The position numbers were made by a program, and so were the translations under genes. From Glandiceps talaboti (taxonomy: Eukaryota; Hemichordata; Enteropneusta; Spengelidae): DNA of 64,000 bases. Where the stretch lies: positions 7,713,158 to 7,777,157 of the forward strand of contig NC_135567.1 in NCBI RefSeq assembly GCF_964340395.1, in the 5' to 3' direction. How positions within the stretch are numbered: the first letter of the stretch is position 1; each line of letters opens with the position of its first letter. The notes below the pieces were generated by a model. The model ran no database searches and was not told the origin of the DNA. It saw only the letters and a list, made by a program, of their open reading frames with translations. Below, piece by piece: positions 50,557 to 60,204 of the stretch.

Positions 50557-51226
50557 TCAACATGACAAAATGGGTTTTTGGAACTTCACTAGACTACAGC
50601 ACACTAACCAAATATTTTCTATGGATCCATACAATGTCAAAGGGATCACCTGATCAAAAATGTGCCATCCCTTTATCCTTCTAATAGCCCACTCAATATG
50701 TATTCAGACACTGGCTATTTTCTGGGTTTCAAAAACATCACTGGATTTCATTTGATTTTGTCCTGGTTGACATTTGAGGGGAGTATTCAGTGTAACACCC
50801 CTGTTAATTAACATGTCCCTCAATTCAAAACCTTTGTCAGCCATCAAACTGTCATTTGGTTCTAGTAAATCAAGAATTCCATATTTCTCTGTGATAACCC
50901 TGTCAGTTGTTGACTCTCCAAATAAATTACTAATAAATGATACAGAAACTGATGAGTCTATTCCCACTAAGCCTTTGAATGTGTCATGTGACTTGTACTC
51001 TGACCAAAGTTCAGACGGGATTGAGTAGTCCTTTGACACTTCACATTTTAATTCAGTACAAGCAAAAATACACCTTGTACTTGGATACTTATCCCTTAAA
51101 TACTATAGGCATGTTCTTATCAACTAAGTCTCTACTAGGCCAGATAGGAAGTTCAGAAAATTGTAAATAAAGGAAAACTGATGCCATAACACATCTGGAC
51201 ACTTGTCTGCTTGATTTGTATAACAA
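50557..51226 (-). pseudogene. DDE_Tnp_4 transposase (ISL2EU/Harbinger-like), degraded
   Basis: Reading leftwards on the minus strand, motifs appear in order. These are RQVSRCVMASVFLYLQFSEL, PIWPSRDLVDKNMP, then ACTELKCEVSKDYSIPSELW and SEYKSHDTFKGLVGI, then VSFISNLFGESTTDR, LLEPNDSLMADKGFELRDML, RGVTLNTPL, FETQKIASV and IHIEWAIRRIKGW. This is the typical order of PF13359 DDE transposases of the ISL2EU type (IWPSR, D-x-TE, YK-x-H, MADKGF, HVERAIG). The first catalytic Asp is Ala here (ACTE), the second is kept (MADKGF), and the third Glu is kept (HIEWA). A TAA and a frameshift follow VFKG (about 51106) and a TGA replaces Arg before IHIEW (50704). The N-terminal DNA-binding region is not recognised. 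It lies antisense inside the SWIM-YqaJ intron. Confidence 0.88.
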
Positions 51227-51789
51227 GCTGCAGCACAATACCACTTTCCCATGCTTGTATATAATTCACTATCGATAAGTTTGTAAACGATACACTGGTT
51301 GCTAATGTAAACAAAAAAATTGTGTTCAAATGGTGGCACATCTCTGAACTTTACCCCCTTTAGCCTCGTTCTGATCAAAATCTGGGTACCTTTCCGTAGA
51401 GGTGTATTCCCTTGACCCCACTGTAATTACTGAAGGCTTCCTAATTTAACTTGCATCATAATTGGGTTTGACTTCATAATTTTCATTTCTATTAGTTTTG
51501 CTGTTTAAAACTATATACAATGGAGTCTAGTTATACTGAAACAGAGTATTCTGGTCTGAGGTACATTTCTATATATCAGATATTGATATTGAATTTCATC
51601 ATAACAGGAGGTATACATGATGGATGTGACTTATTTCAAAAGTAAGAGGTAACAATTAAATGCAGCTTATTCCTCATTTATTGAAAAACACCCCCCCCCC
51701 CCCACCGTCTAGTTTAGTATTTTTTTCAGTGACTCCTCTGATTCCTCAGACCTCCTCAGATCATAATGACTCCTCCCTAATAAAGTATA
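51227..51789. other. Possible N-terminal part of the transposase locus; not resolved
   Basis: The minus-strand frame 51124-51378 stays open (KGVKFRDVPPFEHNFFVYIS) but matches no domain I know. A C tract lies at about 51689-51705, and direct GAGGAGTC-type repeats (minus strand) lie near 51730-51775. Confidence 0.35.
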
Positions 51790-52020
51790 GTAAAAAGACT
51801 ATCATTCATTTTCACTCATGAATAGTTAAATTAGTTTACTCAGAAAACATAGTGGTCCTTCTAACAAGACTTATAAAGTTATGTATACTGATCAGAACTT
51901 TAACCTGGTGTATCTCTGAAATTACATGTCATGCAGGTTATGTACAATCATGAAATGGTTCCCTAGCAACCAAACTTTATGGAAATGGTTGTATCTTCTA
52001 GAGTTGTGTTCCCCTTTAAT
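51790..52020 (-). mobile_element. Dispersed repeat V, reverse copy
   Basis: The reverse complement begins ATTAAAGGGGAACACAACTC and contains GTTTGGTTGCTAGGGAACCA, CTGCATGACATGTAATTTCAG and GTAAACTAATTTAACT. It pairs with a forward copy at 53618-53850, giving an inverted repeat with ~230-bp arms around a 1.6-kb spacer. Confidence 0.8.
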
Positions 52021-53617
52021 GATAAATTGGCAGTACACCCCTTAGCCATATGTATGTATAAAATGTACACCATGTGTATTCATAAGTAATGTCCCCATCA
52101 AATACGTCAGACGGCCACTCACACACATTTCACCATGCCTATAGCCCTACTGAACCTAGTTCAGTTGTGCTAAAAATGGTGACTCTCATATATACCGACA
52201 GTTGTGCATCAGTACATCCAGTAATGGTTGACAGCAATTAAGTCACTTGCAGGTCTCCCATGTATGCATTTCCCATCAGACTCAAATGCCAAAATGCACA
52301 TGTACATGGAGAGATTTTCTCACAAAGTGCAACATGGGAAAACAAGGGAAAACAATTATTAAGTCAGTGTACTGTGACCAAACTATGACCCACCTACACA
52401 TCTTAGACATCTCAGATAGAATTTAACTTTGACAAAGATTCCTTTAACTTCCTGAAGGGTGATTGACTTTACTTGTCAAATACACTAAATGATTTGATCA
52501 TACTACAGCATTGAACCATTCACTGCATGTACAAGTTTCACAGCTGATTACTTCTGGTTTATATAAACATTCCTGACAAAACCTCTTCCAAATTACATGG
52601 TTTAGCATTAGGTGTGAACAAACTATATGAAGGGTTAACTCACTATTTATCATGGAGCATTTCTCGTAGCACTTTATGTTTTCTATAATATGGGCATGAC
52701 CATTTTGATACGGAGGGTATAAGTGACTATGATATTGATGGGGATGGTAAAAGTGACCATTTTGATGGGTACAGAATGCTGACATTACACTATGACAAGG
52801 ATTGCTTTCTATTTAATGTCTACTATTCCTCATTGCACAGATGCATAAATGTGGATATCAAAAAGATGGTCAATTTGATGAGGGGGGGGGGGTTAATATT
52901 AGCAATGTGAAGCTCCGAGGACTGTGAGAGAGTCTATGTCATTGGCTGTTGCAAGTGCTCCATGTACATTCATGGAATGTGATAAACTCGTAAATCAAAA
53001 TTGGACACTGACATAAATGTCAACAATGGTCTACCCTTTTCATAGATACAAGATTTCAAACATTATTTGTGTTTTCTGCATAAAGCTTATGGAATATTCT
53101 AAATTATTTTCATCTGATTTGATATTTGTACAGGATAAAATCATTACTTATTCAAATTAGCATTAATCATGCAAGCCACTCCCACCAAAAGCTATTCAGC
53201 TCTAAGTTGCAGCCTGAAAATGCAACACAGTAAATTGCAAAACATTTGCTTCACTACCTTTTGAGATGTCAGTGGAACAAAATTTCTGCACAGACACACA
53301 GACATAGAGCAAGGCAGTTGCATGATATCAGCTCCCATACGGGAGCTAAAAACAACTTGTCCATTCCATTACCACCATGGAAATTTAAAAAGCTCCACCC
53401 AAGAAACGGCATTGGGATACACACATACCTACACAAGCGTATTATTTCACAGAAGTGAGATAATTATGGCCATATATGCCTTTAAATCATTCATACCATT
53501 ATTTTGGGGAGAGAACCAGATGAAATGGATATTGAACTTACATACATTTCAATTCTTGTCACTGAATACACATGGTGTACATTTTGTACATGGCTAAGGT
53601 GTATTATGGCAATTCAC
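52021..53617. other. Spacer between inverted V repeats; no recognised gene
   Basis: A minus-strand frame at 52498-52785 has His/Cys-rich residues (HQNGHFYHPHQYHSHLYPPY and CQECLYKPEVISCETCTC) but fits no zinc-finger family I can name. A G tract lies at 52883-52892. The rest looks non-coding. Confidence 0.35.
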
Positions 53618-53850
53618 ATTAAAGGGGAACACAACTCCAGAAAATACAAACATTTCCATAAATTAAAGTTTGGTTGCTAGGGAACCATTCCATGATTTTG
53701 TATCACCTGCATGACATGTTATTTCAGAAATACACCAAGTTTAAGTTCTGATCTATAAACATAATTTCATAGTTTTTTTCTAAGGACCACTATATCTTCT
53801 GAGTAAACTAATTTAACTCTTCATGACTGAAAATGAATGAAAACAGAGAG
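53618..53850 (+). mobile_element. Dispersed repeat V, forward copy
   Basis: Forward copy of the repeat at 51790-52020 (ATTAAAGGGGAACACAACTC ... GTTTGGTTGCTAGGGAACCA ... GAGTAAACTAATTTAACT). Confidence 0.8.
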
Positions 53851-54440
53851 TGATTTAGAGAGTCAAATTCCTTCGCAAAGTCGGCAAAACACAATAAAAT
53901 ATACTCCCTTTCTACCTAAATATTTCTGTATTGAGTATAGGGCAAACATGTGAACCATGGAAAATGTTTTCTTAAAACCAGCCTGGCATTCTGTTTTTGA
54001 CTCGATTCAACCCACTGAGTTTGCCTTTCATTCAATCCAGTATTAAATAATTTACTGAAGTTACTTAATAGTCTGATACCTCTATATAATTATTGACATT
54101 TTTGTATCACCTGACTTGTGAAAGGGGACTATCATTCCCTGACCCCCCCCCCCTTCATAGTTTCATATAATAAATTTTCAAATTAAGTGGTACATCATGA
54201 ATAATACCTATAGTTCAGAAGTTTGTATTCCAACAATGTGTGTAAGACCCAAAATCTATGGTCTTACCCAAAAGGTAGGTATTCAGTTTAAATCTGGTTA
54301 ACTCAATACTTTCATTTACATGTTAATTATGATGGTACATGTATATATTTAAACTGTGTCATAAATTGAAATATGAAAACAAATACACATATTTAATATG
54401 CATCTTGGTGAGAAATTATCAGTACTACATTGTTGATGTG
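53851..54440. other. Intronic sequence without recognised gene
   Basis: AT-rich. A C tract lies at 54144-54153. Nothing coding is visible. Confidence 0.4.
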
Positions 54441-54452
54441 TAACTGTTATTA

Positions 54453-54660
54453 TATGTGTAATAATACGCCTCCTGCTCTCCGTTATACCAGAAAAATTAC
54501 CTCTCGCAGCAAGATATGGAACGGTATTTGGCAAATAACATATACATATATGTGTAATAATACGCCTCCGACTCTCCGTTATACCAGAAAAATTACCTCT
54601 CGCAGCAAGATATGGAACGGTATTTGGCAAATAACACATACATATATGTGTAATAATATG
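54453..54660. repeat. 96-bp tandem duplication
   Basis: A unit with ATATGTGTAATAATACGCCTCC, CTCTCCGTTATACCAGAAAA and ATGGAACGGTATTTGGC is present twice (CGCCTCC at 54467 and 54563) plus the start of a third copy at about 54646. As 96 is a multiple of 3, open frames of 82 codons (plus) and 96 codons (minus) run across it with 32-residue repeats, which explains them without invoking a gene. Confidence 0.9.
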
Positions 54661-55048
54661 CAGACAGTATGCAGATGAAAGTATCCAAATGACAATTGCA
54701 AAAATGATTATCTTGTGTTGACCTTTGACCTAATTATCATTTCTTATTATGTTCAGAGCTTCTCTGTTTATGTTCAGAACTTTCGCATAAATTTTTTTCG
54801 GATGAATGATAGTCAATAAACTATTCTGTGACACATGATTTTTACTTCTTCCAATTGAATTGGTCAGTTCAGGATTTTATGATAAATTTACAAATTTCAA
54901 CAAAATGATTATATCTAATGATTACTGTTAGAATGGATAAATTAGTACTGAATATTACAATGTACTTGTTTACAGAAATTGTGTGTCATCTTGACCATGA
55001 ATCATACTAATGTCTAACTTCTAGACATCATAGAATGGATTTATTATT

Positions 55049-55101
55049 GAGAAGAGTTTAGTTTAGTTTAGTTTAGTCTAGTTTAGTTTAGTTTAGTTTA
55101 T
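55049..55101 (+). repeat. (GTTTA)n microsatellite
   Basis: About ten copies of GTTTA with one GTCTA variant, ending in TTTATTTCAG. Confidence 0.9.
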
Positions 55102-55289
55102 TTCAGTAAAACAACAAGATCCACAGTACAGATATACAAATAACAAGTCATTGAGAATGACATAGTCCCTGCTATGATTGTGTTTTAAGGAATTATCACT
55201 ACTCTGATCATGCAACAACACTTGTGAACCTAAATCAAACAGACTTAGATATGTTGTGTCTGCTTGTTGGACATGTAACATGCCTACAA

Positions 55290-56205
55290 CAATAAAGGAT
55301 GGGTCGGGTATGGGGGATCGTATCACGAAGAAAATGGATATGCACATGTATGTCATAGAACACTGTCCTAATACCAACTTTGAATGAGATCTGTTCAAGC
55401 ATGTCTGAGTTATGGCTTTGGACATGGAAAATTCGCAAACAAAATGGCTGCTAGGCGGCCATATTGGATCGTATCATGACAACAAATGGATATACACATG
55501 TATGTCATAGAACACTGTCCTAATACCAACTTTGAATGAGATCTGTTCAAGCATGTCTGAGTTATGGCTTTGGACATGGAAAATTCGCAAACAAAATGGC
55601 TGCCAGGCGGCCATATTGGATCATATCACAATGAAAATGGATATGCACATGTATGTCATAGAACACTGTCCTAATACCAACTTTGAATGAGATCTGTTCA
55701 AGCATGTCTGAGTTATGGCTTTGGACATGGAAAATTCACAAACAAAATGGCTGCTAGGCGGCCATATTGGATCGTATCATGACAACAATGAATATACACA
55801 TGTATGTCATAGAACACTGTCCTAATACCAACTTTGAATGAGATCTGTTCAAGCATGTCTGAGTTATGGCTTTAGACATGGAAAATTTGCAAACAAAATG
55901 GCTGCCAGGTGGCCATATTGGATCGTATCATGACAACAATGAATATACACATGTATGTCATAGAACACTGTCCTAATACCAACTTTGAATGAGATCTGTT
56001 CAAGTATGTCTGAGTTATGGCTTTAGACAGGGAAAATTTTCAAACAAAATGGCTGCCAGGCGGCCATATTGGATCGTATCATGAAACAAATTGACGTGCA
56101 TATGTATGCCATTGTATGTTGTCCCTGTACCAAGTTTGAAAAAAAATCGGTCCAGGCATCTCCAAGAAAAGGCTGCGGACGGACGGACGGACGGACGGAC
56201 GGGGA
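55290..56205 (-). repeat. 151-bp tandem array with (GGAC)n tail
   Basis: AATGGCTGC(T/C)AGGCGGCC followed by ATATTGGATCGTATCATGAC recurs at 55444, 55596, 55747, 55898 and 56049 (151-152-bp period), with each unit also carrying GAACACTGTCCTAATACCAAC. The last, diverged unit ends CCAAGAAAAGGCTGC then six GGAC units (56176-56200). About five and a half copies. The organisation resembles the doublet at 24.12-24.48 kb, so both probably belong to one dispersed element type with a variable number of internal units. Confidence 0.9.
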
Positions 56206-56259
56206 CTAAAAACTGGTACAAATTGTCGAATTACATGGATAACCCACAAAGTCAAAGAC

Positions 56260-56622
56260 TTGTTTCCACTGGGGTCCATAAGAGAGCCGTCATTATTTAA
56301 GGCCGGGGTTGTGTCGTATGATTTGGAAAATCCAAAACTTGAGTTACCCCCCCCCCCCCTCAGTGTCTATGTTTACTTCAATTCAATGTTAACAGCACCT
56401 GTAACTTTTTTTGCAGCTGTTCAGTTTTTAGCAGGTGGCATCAAAAAAATAGTAATTATAATAATGAAGCCTTCCAATGCTGCCATAAATGTCTTATCAA
56501 TGTCAAGGACATATAAAGAAGTCAAAGCACTCTCATATCAACAGTTTCTTCAATGTTGTAAAGAAAAAGCAATGTCAGTACTAAAAGTGTGGGAAGAGAT
56601 GCCTTGGAATGCTTTTATGTAA
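56260..56622 (+). CDS. Open frame of unknown function, intronic
   Basis: A 120-codon frame. The second half reads like protein (PSNAAINVLSMSRTYKEVKA, LSYQQFLQCCKEKAMSVLKV, WEEMPWNAF) and follows an acceptor-like TTTTTTTGCAG at about 56407-56417. I do not recognise it. The first part runs over a C tract and is unlikely to be coding. It may be an exon or another transposon fragment within the SWIM-YqaJ intron. Confidence 0.25.
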   Translation: MFPLGSIREPSLFKAGVVSYDLENPKLELPPPPLSVYVYFNSMLTAPVTFFAAVQFLAGGIKKIVIIIMKPSNAAINVLSMSRTYKEVKALSYQQFLQCCKEKAMSVLKVWEEMPWNAFM

Positions 56623-56780
56623 TGGGAATGGAAAAGCAACTATTGGTAATTCAAGTGAGCAATGGAAACAGCCTAAGGTAGAAGATCACTGCTAAGACAA
56701 AGCAGAGATAGATAAATTTCAACGGTTGACTCCAGCATATGTAAATACACTGGATGGATGGACAAAAACATTAAGGATAT

Positions 56781-56785
<5 letters not shown>

Positions 56786-56870
<85 letters not shown>

Positions 56871-56871
56871 T
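56786..56871 (+). repeat. (GT)n microsatellite, ~85 bp
   Basis: About 43 GT units with two C interruptions. The cysteine/valine and histidine/threonine runs in the frames across it are artefacts of the dinucleotide. Confidence 0.95.
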
Positions 56872-57547
56872 GGATGGGAAACATAATAAAACCTCTGAAT
56901 ATATGAATGTATAGAATATGAAGCTAAAGTTGTATATAATTTCCTCACAACTACAAGTGAATCACACACCAACAAAAAAAGACTACTAACTTTAAGTTTT
57001 TGAACAACATATTAAATTTCCAGATGTCAATGTAAATCATTAGTGACAGAATTGAAGTGGAGCAAAACTGAAGGCAATACAAGTTTCTAGAGAGTCTTTA
57101 CTTGTATATAGTTTTATATCACCTAGCATATTTTGTTTTTCAGAGAAACAGCAAGTTTGAGGTTTGCTATTTGAATGGCTTCTTTTCTTACGAGTCACAG
57201 CATGGGTATCTAGCATATTTAAATATTCAGTAAATGCACATTGAACATTCTTGACCATTGATATGAAGGAAACAGAAACTTATTTCAAAAATGAATTTAA
57301 TGAATATTTAAATCTGCTGCGTACCAATAAGCAAATGCCCAATAAAAAAATGAAACCCTGCAAAAGCAAAGCCTCACTTTCTGTTTCACTGAAATTATGC
57401 ATTATATAGGTTGTGTAAAACCAAATTATCATTCTCCAGAATTTTTAACCAATGTAAATACCTGTATTTTTTTTAGTTGTGTCCCCTCTTCAGCTGATGA
57501 CATTTTGTTGATTTATGATCATAATGTGTATTAGATTAGATATTATG
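56872..57547. other. Intronic sequence without recognised gene
   Basis: A minus-strand 72-codon frame (57040-57258; KKRSHSNSKPQTCCF) has no recognisable domain. The rest is AT-rich. Confidence 0.4.
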
Positions 57548-57582
57548 TTTAGCACAACTGAACTTAGGTCTGTCTATCTGGC

Positions 57583-57615
<33 letters not shown>

Positions 57616-58192
57616 CTGTGTGTGTGTGTGTGTGTAAACAACTTAAAGTCAAAAACCACTGGACTGATTACCATATTTGATGGGTGTATTACCATGGGTG
57701 TCTTGTTGGGAAATTGTTCAAATCAAAATGATCTTACTACCGGTGTATGATTTTGGTCAAAAAACTTATATCTCAAAAAGTATTTGGTCAGTGAGACTGA
57801 CACTTGGTGAGATGTTTCTAGAAGTGTTATTCTGCAGATTTTCTTCAAAATATTGTGACACAATTGACCCTAGAAACCATGACCACACCCTTAGTAACAA
57901 CCAAATGGCAGTATATGTTGGTCAAATAACATCATCTTTAGTCAAATAACAACATCATTTTGTAAGCAAGTGTTTAAGCATCCGAAAAATGTATGCAAAT
58001 ATGTCTAACAATATGACCACGCCCATGGTAACGGCCAAATGATTGCCTATATTGCAAAGATAACAACATGGTTGGATAGGCAAGTTGATTATCATTCAGC
58101 AAATAAACAACTATACCTAGTATGTATCAGTGTGTGGATAACATTTGTAAAAAAAAAACTGTACAGTTGTGCTACAATGCCATTGGCACTAT
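57548..58192 (-). mobile_element. TIR element family X, complete-looking copy
   Basis: This copy shows both ends: TTTAGCACAACTGAACTTAGG at the left and, inverted, CTGTACAGTTGTGCTACAAT then GCCATTGG at the right. The shared inverted end is TAGCACAACTG. In between are a GT microsatellite (57588-57634), the module GAGATGTTTCTAGAAGTGTT and one to two monomers in reverse orientation (CCACGCCCATGGTAACGGCC). Length is about 645 bp with no coding capacity. Confidence 0.8.
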
Positions 58193-58400
58193 TGTTATGT
58201 ATGTGATTTATATTAATGAGATCCTGTATTGCCTACTGTAATTGCTACAATCCTAAAGCTATTAGACTACATTGACTACTTACTAAAATAATTTCAAATT
58301 ATGCACATATACCATGTAAGACCTAATACAATGTCAGTAAGTCATTTACTAAATTTGGTTATGATAGAAAACTGATTCCTCAATAACATGTTTTTTGCAG

Positions 58401-59790
58401 AAGAGGTCAAGCATGTCCCCACATTGGTGCTTTGCTGTTTTTGCTAGCTGAGATTGTTGCTAGTGGACATGAGACTCTTTCAGATGATGCCTCCTGCACA
58501 GATGTTTTGTGCCCAGTGGTCATTACCCAAAAACAGCACATGTAACACCTAAAACCATGTGGGATGTGGAAATAAAGAAATTCTCTGTCAACAGAACATC
58601 AAATACAAAGGACTATGCACCACAAGTTGCTCCACAATTGAAGCCTGAAGAAAATTATCAGCGAGTGCTTCAACTGGTATATGATGTTCAAAATGCAAAC
58701 AAACAATCAGCAATGCCACCTGTTGTGACAATAGTAGATGTTAATCATTTTCATGTTGACCATTTACATTTACCAGAACCCACTATTGTGACAGACATGC
58801 CAGAACATTGTCATGAGTTTGACATCCTATTTTGTTACGAGGAATCAATTGTGGCCTATCCATTACCAGTCTACAAGCGCCATCATCAGAATGGTTTGAT
58901 CAGAGAAAAGGAACAATTACAGGAAGTAAAGTATACAGAATCATGTCCTACTTGAAAAATCATAAAACAGATCCAAACAAGATAGCGAAAGACATTATCC
59001 AATATGAATTAGATTCAAATCTGAACACTAGTATTCCATCATTAGCCTAGGGAATAAAAAATGAAGACAAAACTGTCAAACAGTATATCAGTGATTTAAG
59101 TACAAAATGCAAGGATGTAAAGTTTACCAGACCAGGTTTACTTGTTCATTATACCAGGTTTACTTGTTTATTATACCAGGTTTACTTGTTTATCATACCA
59201 GGTTTACTTGTTCATTATACCAGGTTTACTTGTTCATTATACCAGGTTTACTTGTTCCCTATACCAGGTTTACTTGTTCATTATACCAGGTTTACTTGTT
59301 TATTATACCAGGTTTACTTGTTCATTATACCAGGTTTACTTGTTCATTATACCAGGTTTACTTGTTCATTATACCAGGTTTACTTGTTCATGATACATAC
59401 CCATATATTAGAGTTAGTCTTGATAGGATTATTATCTGCTCATGTCATGGCAAAAAGCTAGTGGAAGTGAAATGTTCCTATTTTTATCGTAATCAGTACT
59501 TGATGGATATTGTGAAACAAGGTAAACTTGACTATGTCCATGTGGTTGACAATGAAATCTTTGTAAAGAAAGGGCAGTCTAGGGGCTATTTTGAGCAAAT
59601 AACTCTTCAGTTAGCACTGTCAAAGGTAACTAGACCTGAAATGCTTGTCTGGTCAAAAGTGGGATACATTGTTATTCCAGTTCAATTTGATGAAGTGTAC
59701 TGAGAGAACTCAGTACTTCCTGCAATAAATACATTTTTTGCCGATTACATTGTTCCAGAAATTCTGACTGAAAGAGTCAAATTGGGATGA
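58401..59790 (+). pseudogene. SWIM-YqaJ gene, last exon: second half of SWIM finger plus YqaJ nuclease (disrupted)
   Basis: After acceptor TTTTTTGCAG the exon completes the SWIM finger (RGQACPHIGALLFLLAEIVA, then SDDASCTDVLC). A frameshift zone at 58505-58560 leads to TPKTMWDVEIKKFSV and a ~110-residue linker. A second frameshift near 58850 leads to the nuclease: SSEWFDQRKGTITGSK (WF-x-x-R-K core), KDIIQYELD, a TAG at 59048 replacing the Trp of the WG-x-x-NE motif (GIKNEDKTVKQY), then the GLLVH strand. This is followed by DTYPYIRVSLDR (Asp of the S-PDG motif kept, Gly replaced by Arg) and KKLVEVKCSYFY (catalytic E-x-K kept). Next come YFEQITLQLAL, a TGA at 59701 replacing Trp, and LPAINTFFADYIVPEIL to 59790. 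YqaJ/lambda-exonuclease-type enzymes process DNA ends with metal ions. The minisatellite at 59132-59395 adds a further frameshift. Confidence 0.85.
59132..59395 (+). repeat. 22-bp minisatellite, 12 copies, inside YqaJ coding sequence
   Basis: Twelve units of CCAGGTTTACTTGTTCATTA plus TA, exact 22-bp spacing (59132, 59154, ... 59374). The unit is the gene's own sequence for PGLLVH; flanking codons fit one original copy. Eleven extra units add 242 bp, which shifts the frame by 2. Because no stop occurs in any phase and 3 x 22 is 66, all three frames stay open through the array, giving the artefactual GLLVHYTRFTCSLYQVYLF-type repeats. Confidence 0.95.
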
Positions 59791-59794
59791 AAGT

Positions 59795-60204
59795 GATGGT
59801 AAGGGGTAGACCATTTGATATCCTGGGGGGGGGGGGGGGGCTTGGAAGATTTGTGGAGAGTCATTATTTTTTTTCCCACCTGCTTGCCTGAGAATTATTT
59901 TTTTTCTCCTTCGCCTATGCTGGCAACTTTTTTTTTCTTTGCTTCTTTGAGATATCCGGATTTTTGTTGACGTCAATGTTGAACACCTACATTTGTTGCC
60001 ACAATTTTCTGTTTGGTTTTCGCACAAGGTAATACATAGAGTAAAAAGATGCTGTTCTATCACACACAGATTATATTTAGAAAACTACATATTGCATACA
60101 TGTTTGATTTTCAATTAGATAAACATAATTGACAGTTTTTATGCCATGGTATGATGACACACTGAAAATACAAATTGGAAACTTGACTGGTGAGCTCAGA
60201 CATT
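59795..60204. mobile_element. TIR element family Y, left part (interrupted by Z)
   Basis: The left end reads AGGGGTAGACCATTTGATATCC, then a G tract and CTTGGAAGATTTG. The inverted counterpart ends at about 61872. The interior is T-rich with several poly-T runs. Family Z (60205-61612) lies between the two halves. Confidence 0.75.

Noticed and set aside
52498-52785. THAP-type zinc finger for the transposase N-terminus
   Set aside because: Cys/His spacing does not fit the THAP C2CH pattern.
56673-56975. Cys/Val-rich and His/Thr-rich proteins around 56.8 kb
   Set aside because: Translations of a (GT)n microsatellite.
56785-57640. Telomeric repeat arrays
   Set aside because: Runs are GT, GTTTA or GGAC units; no TTAGGG or TTAGG array was seen in the window.
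59107-59461. Repeat protein of LVHYTRFTCSLYQVYLF units
   Set aside because: Frame-cycling translation of the 22-bp minisatellite; only the flanking parts match the YqaJ nuclease.
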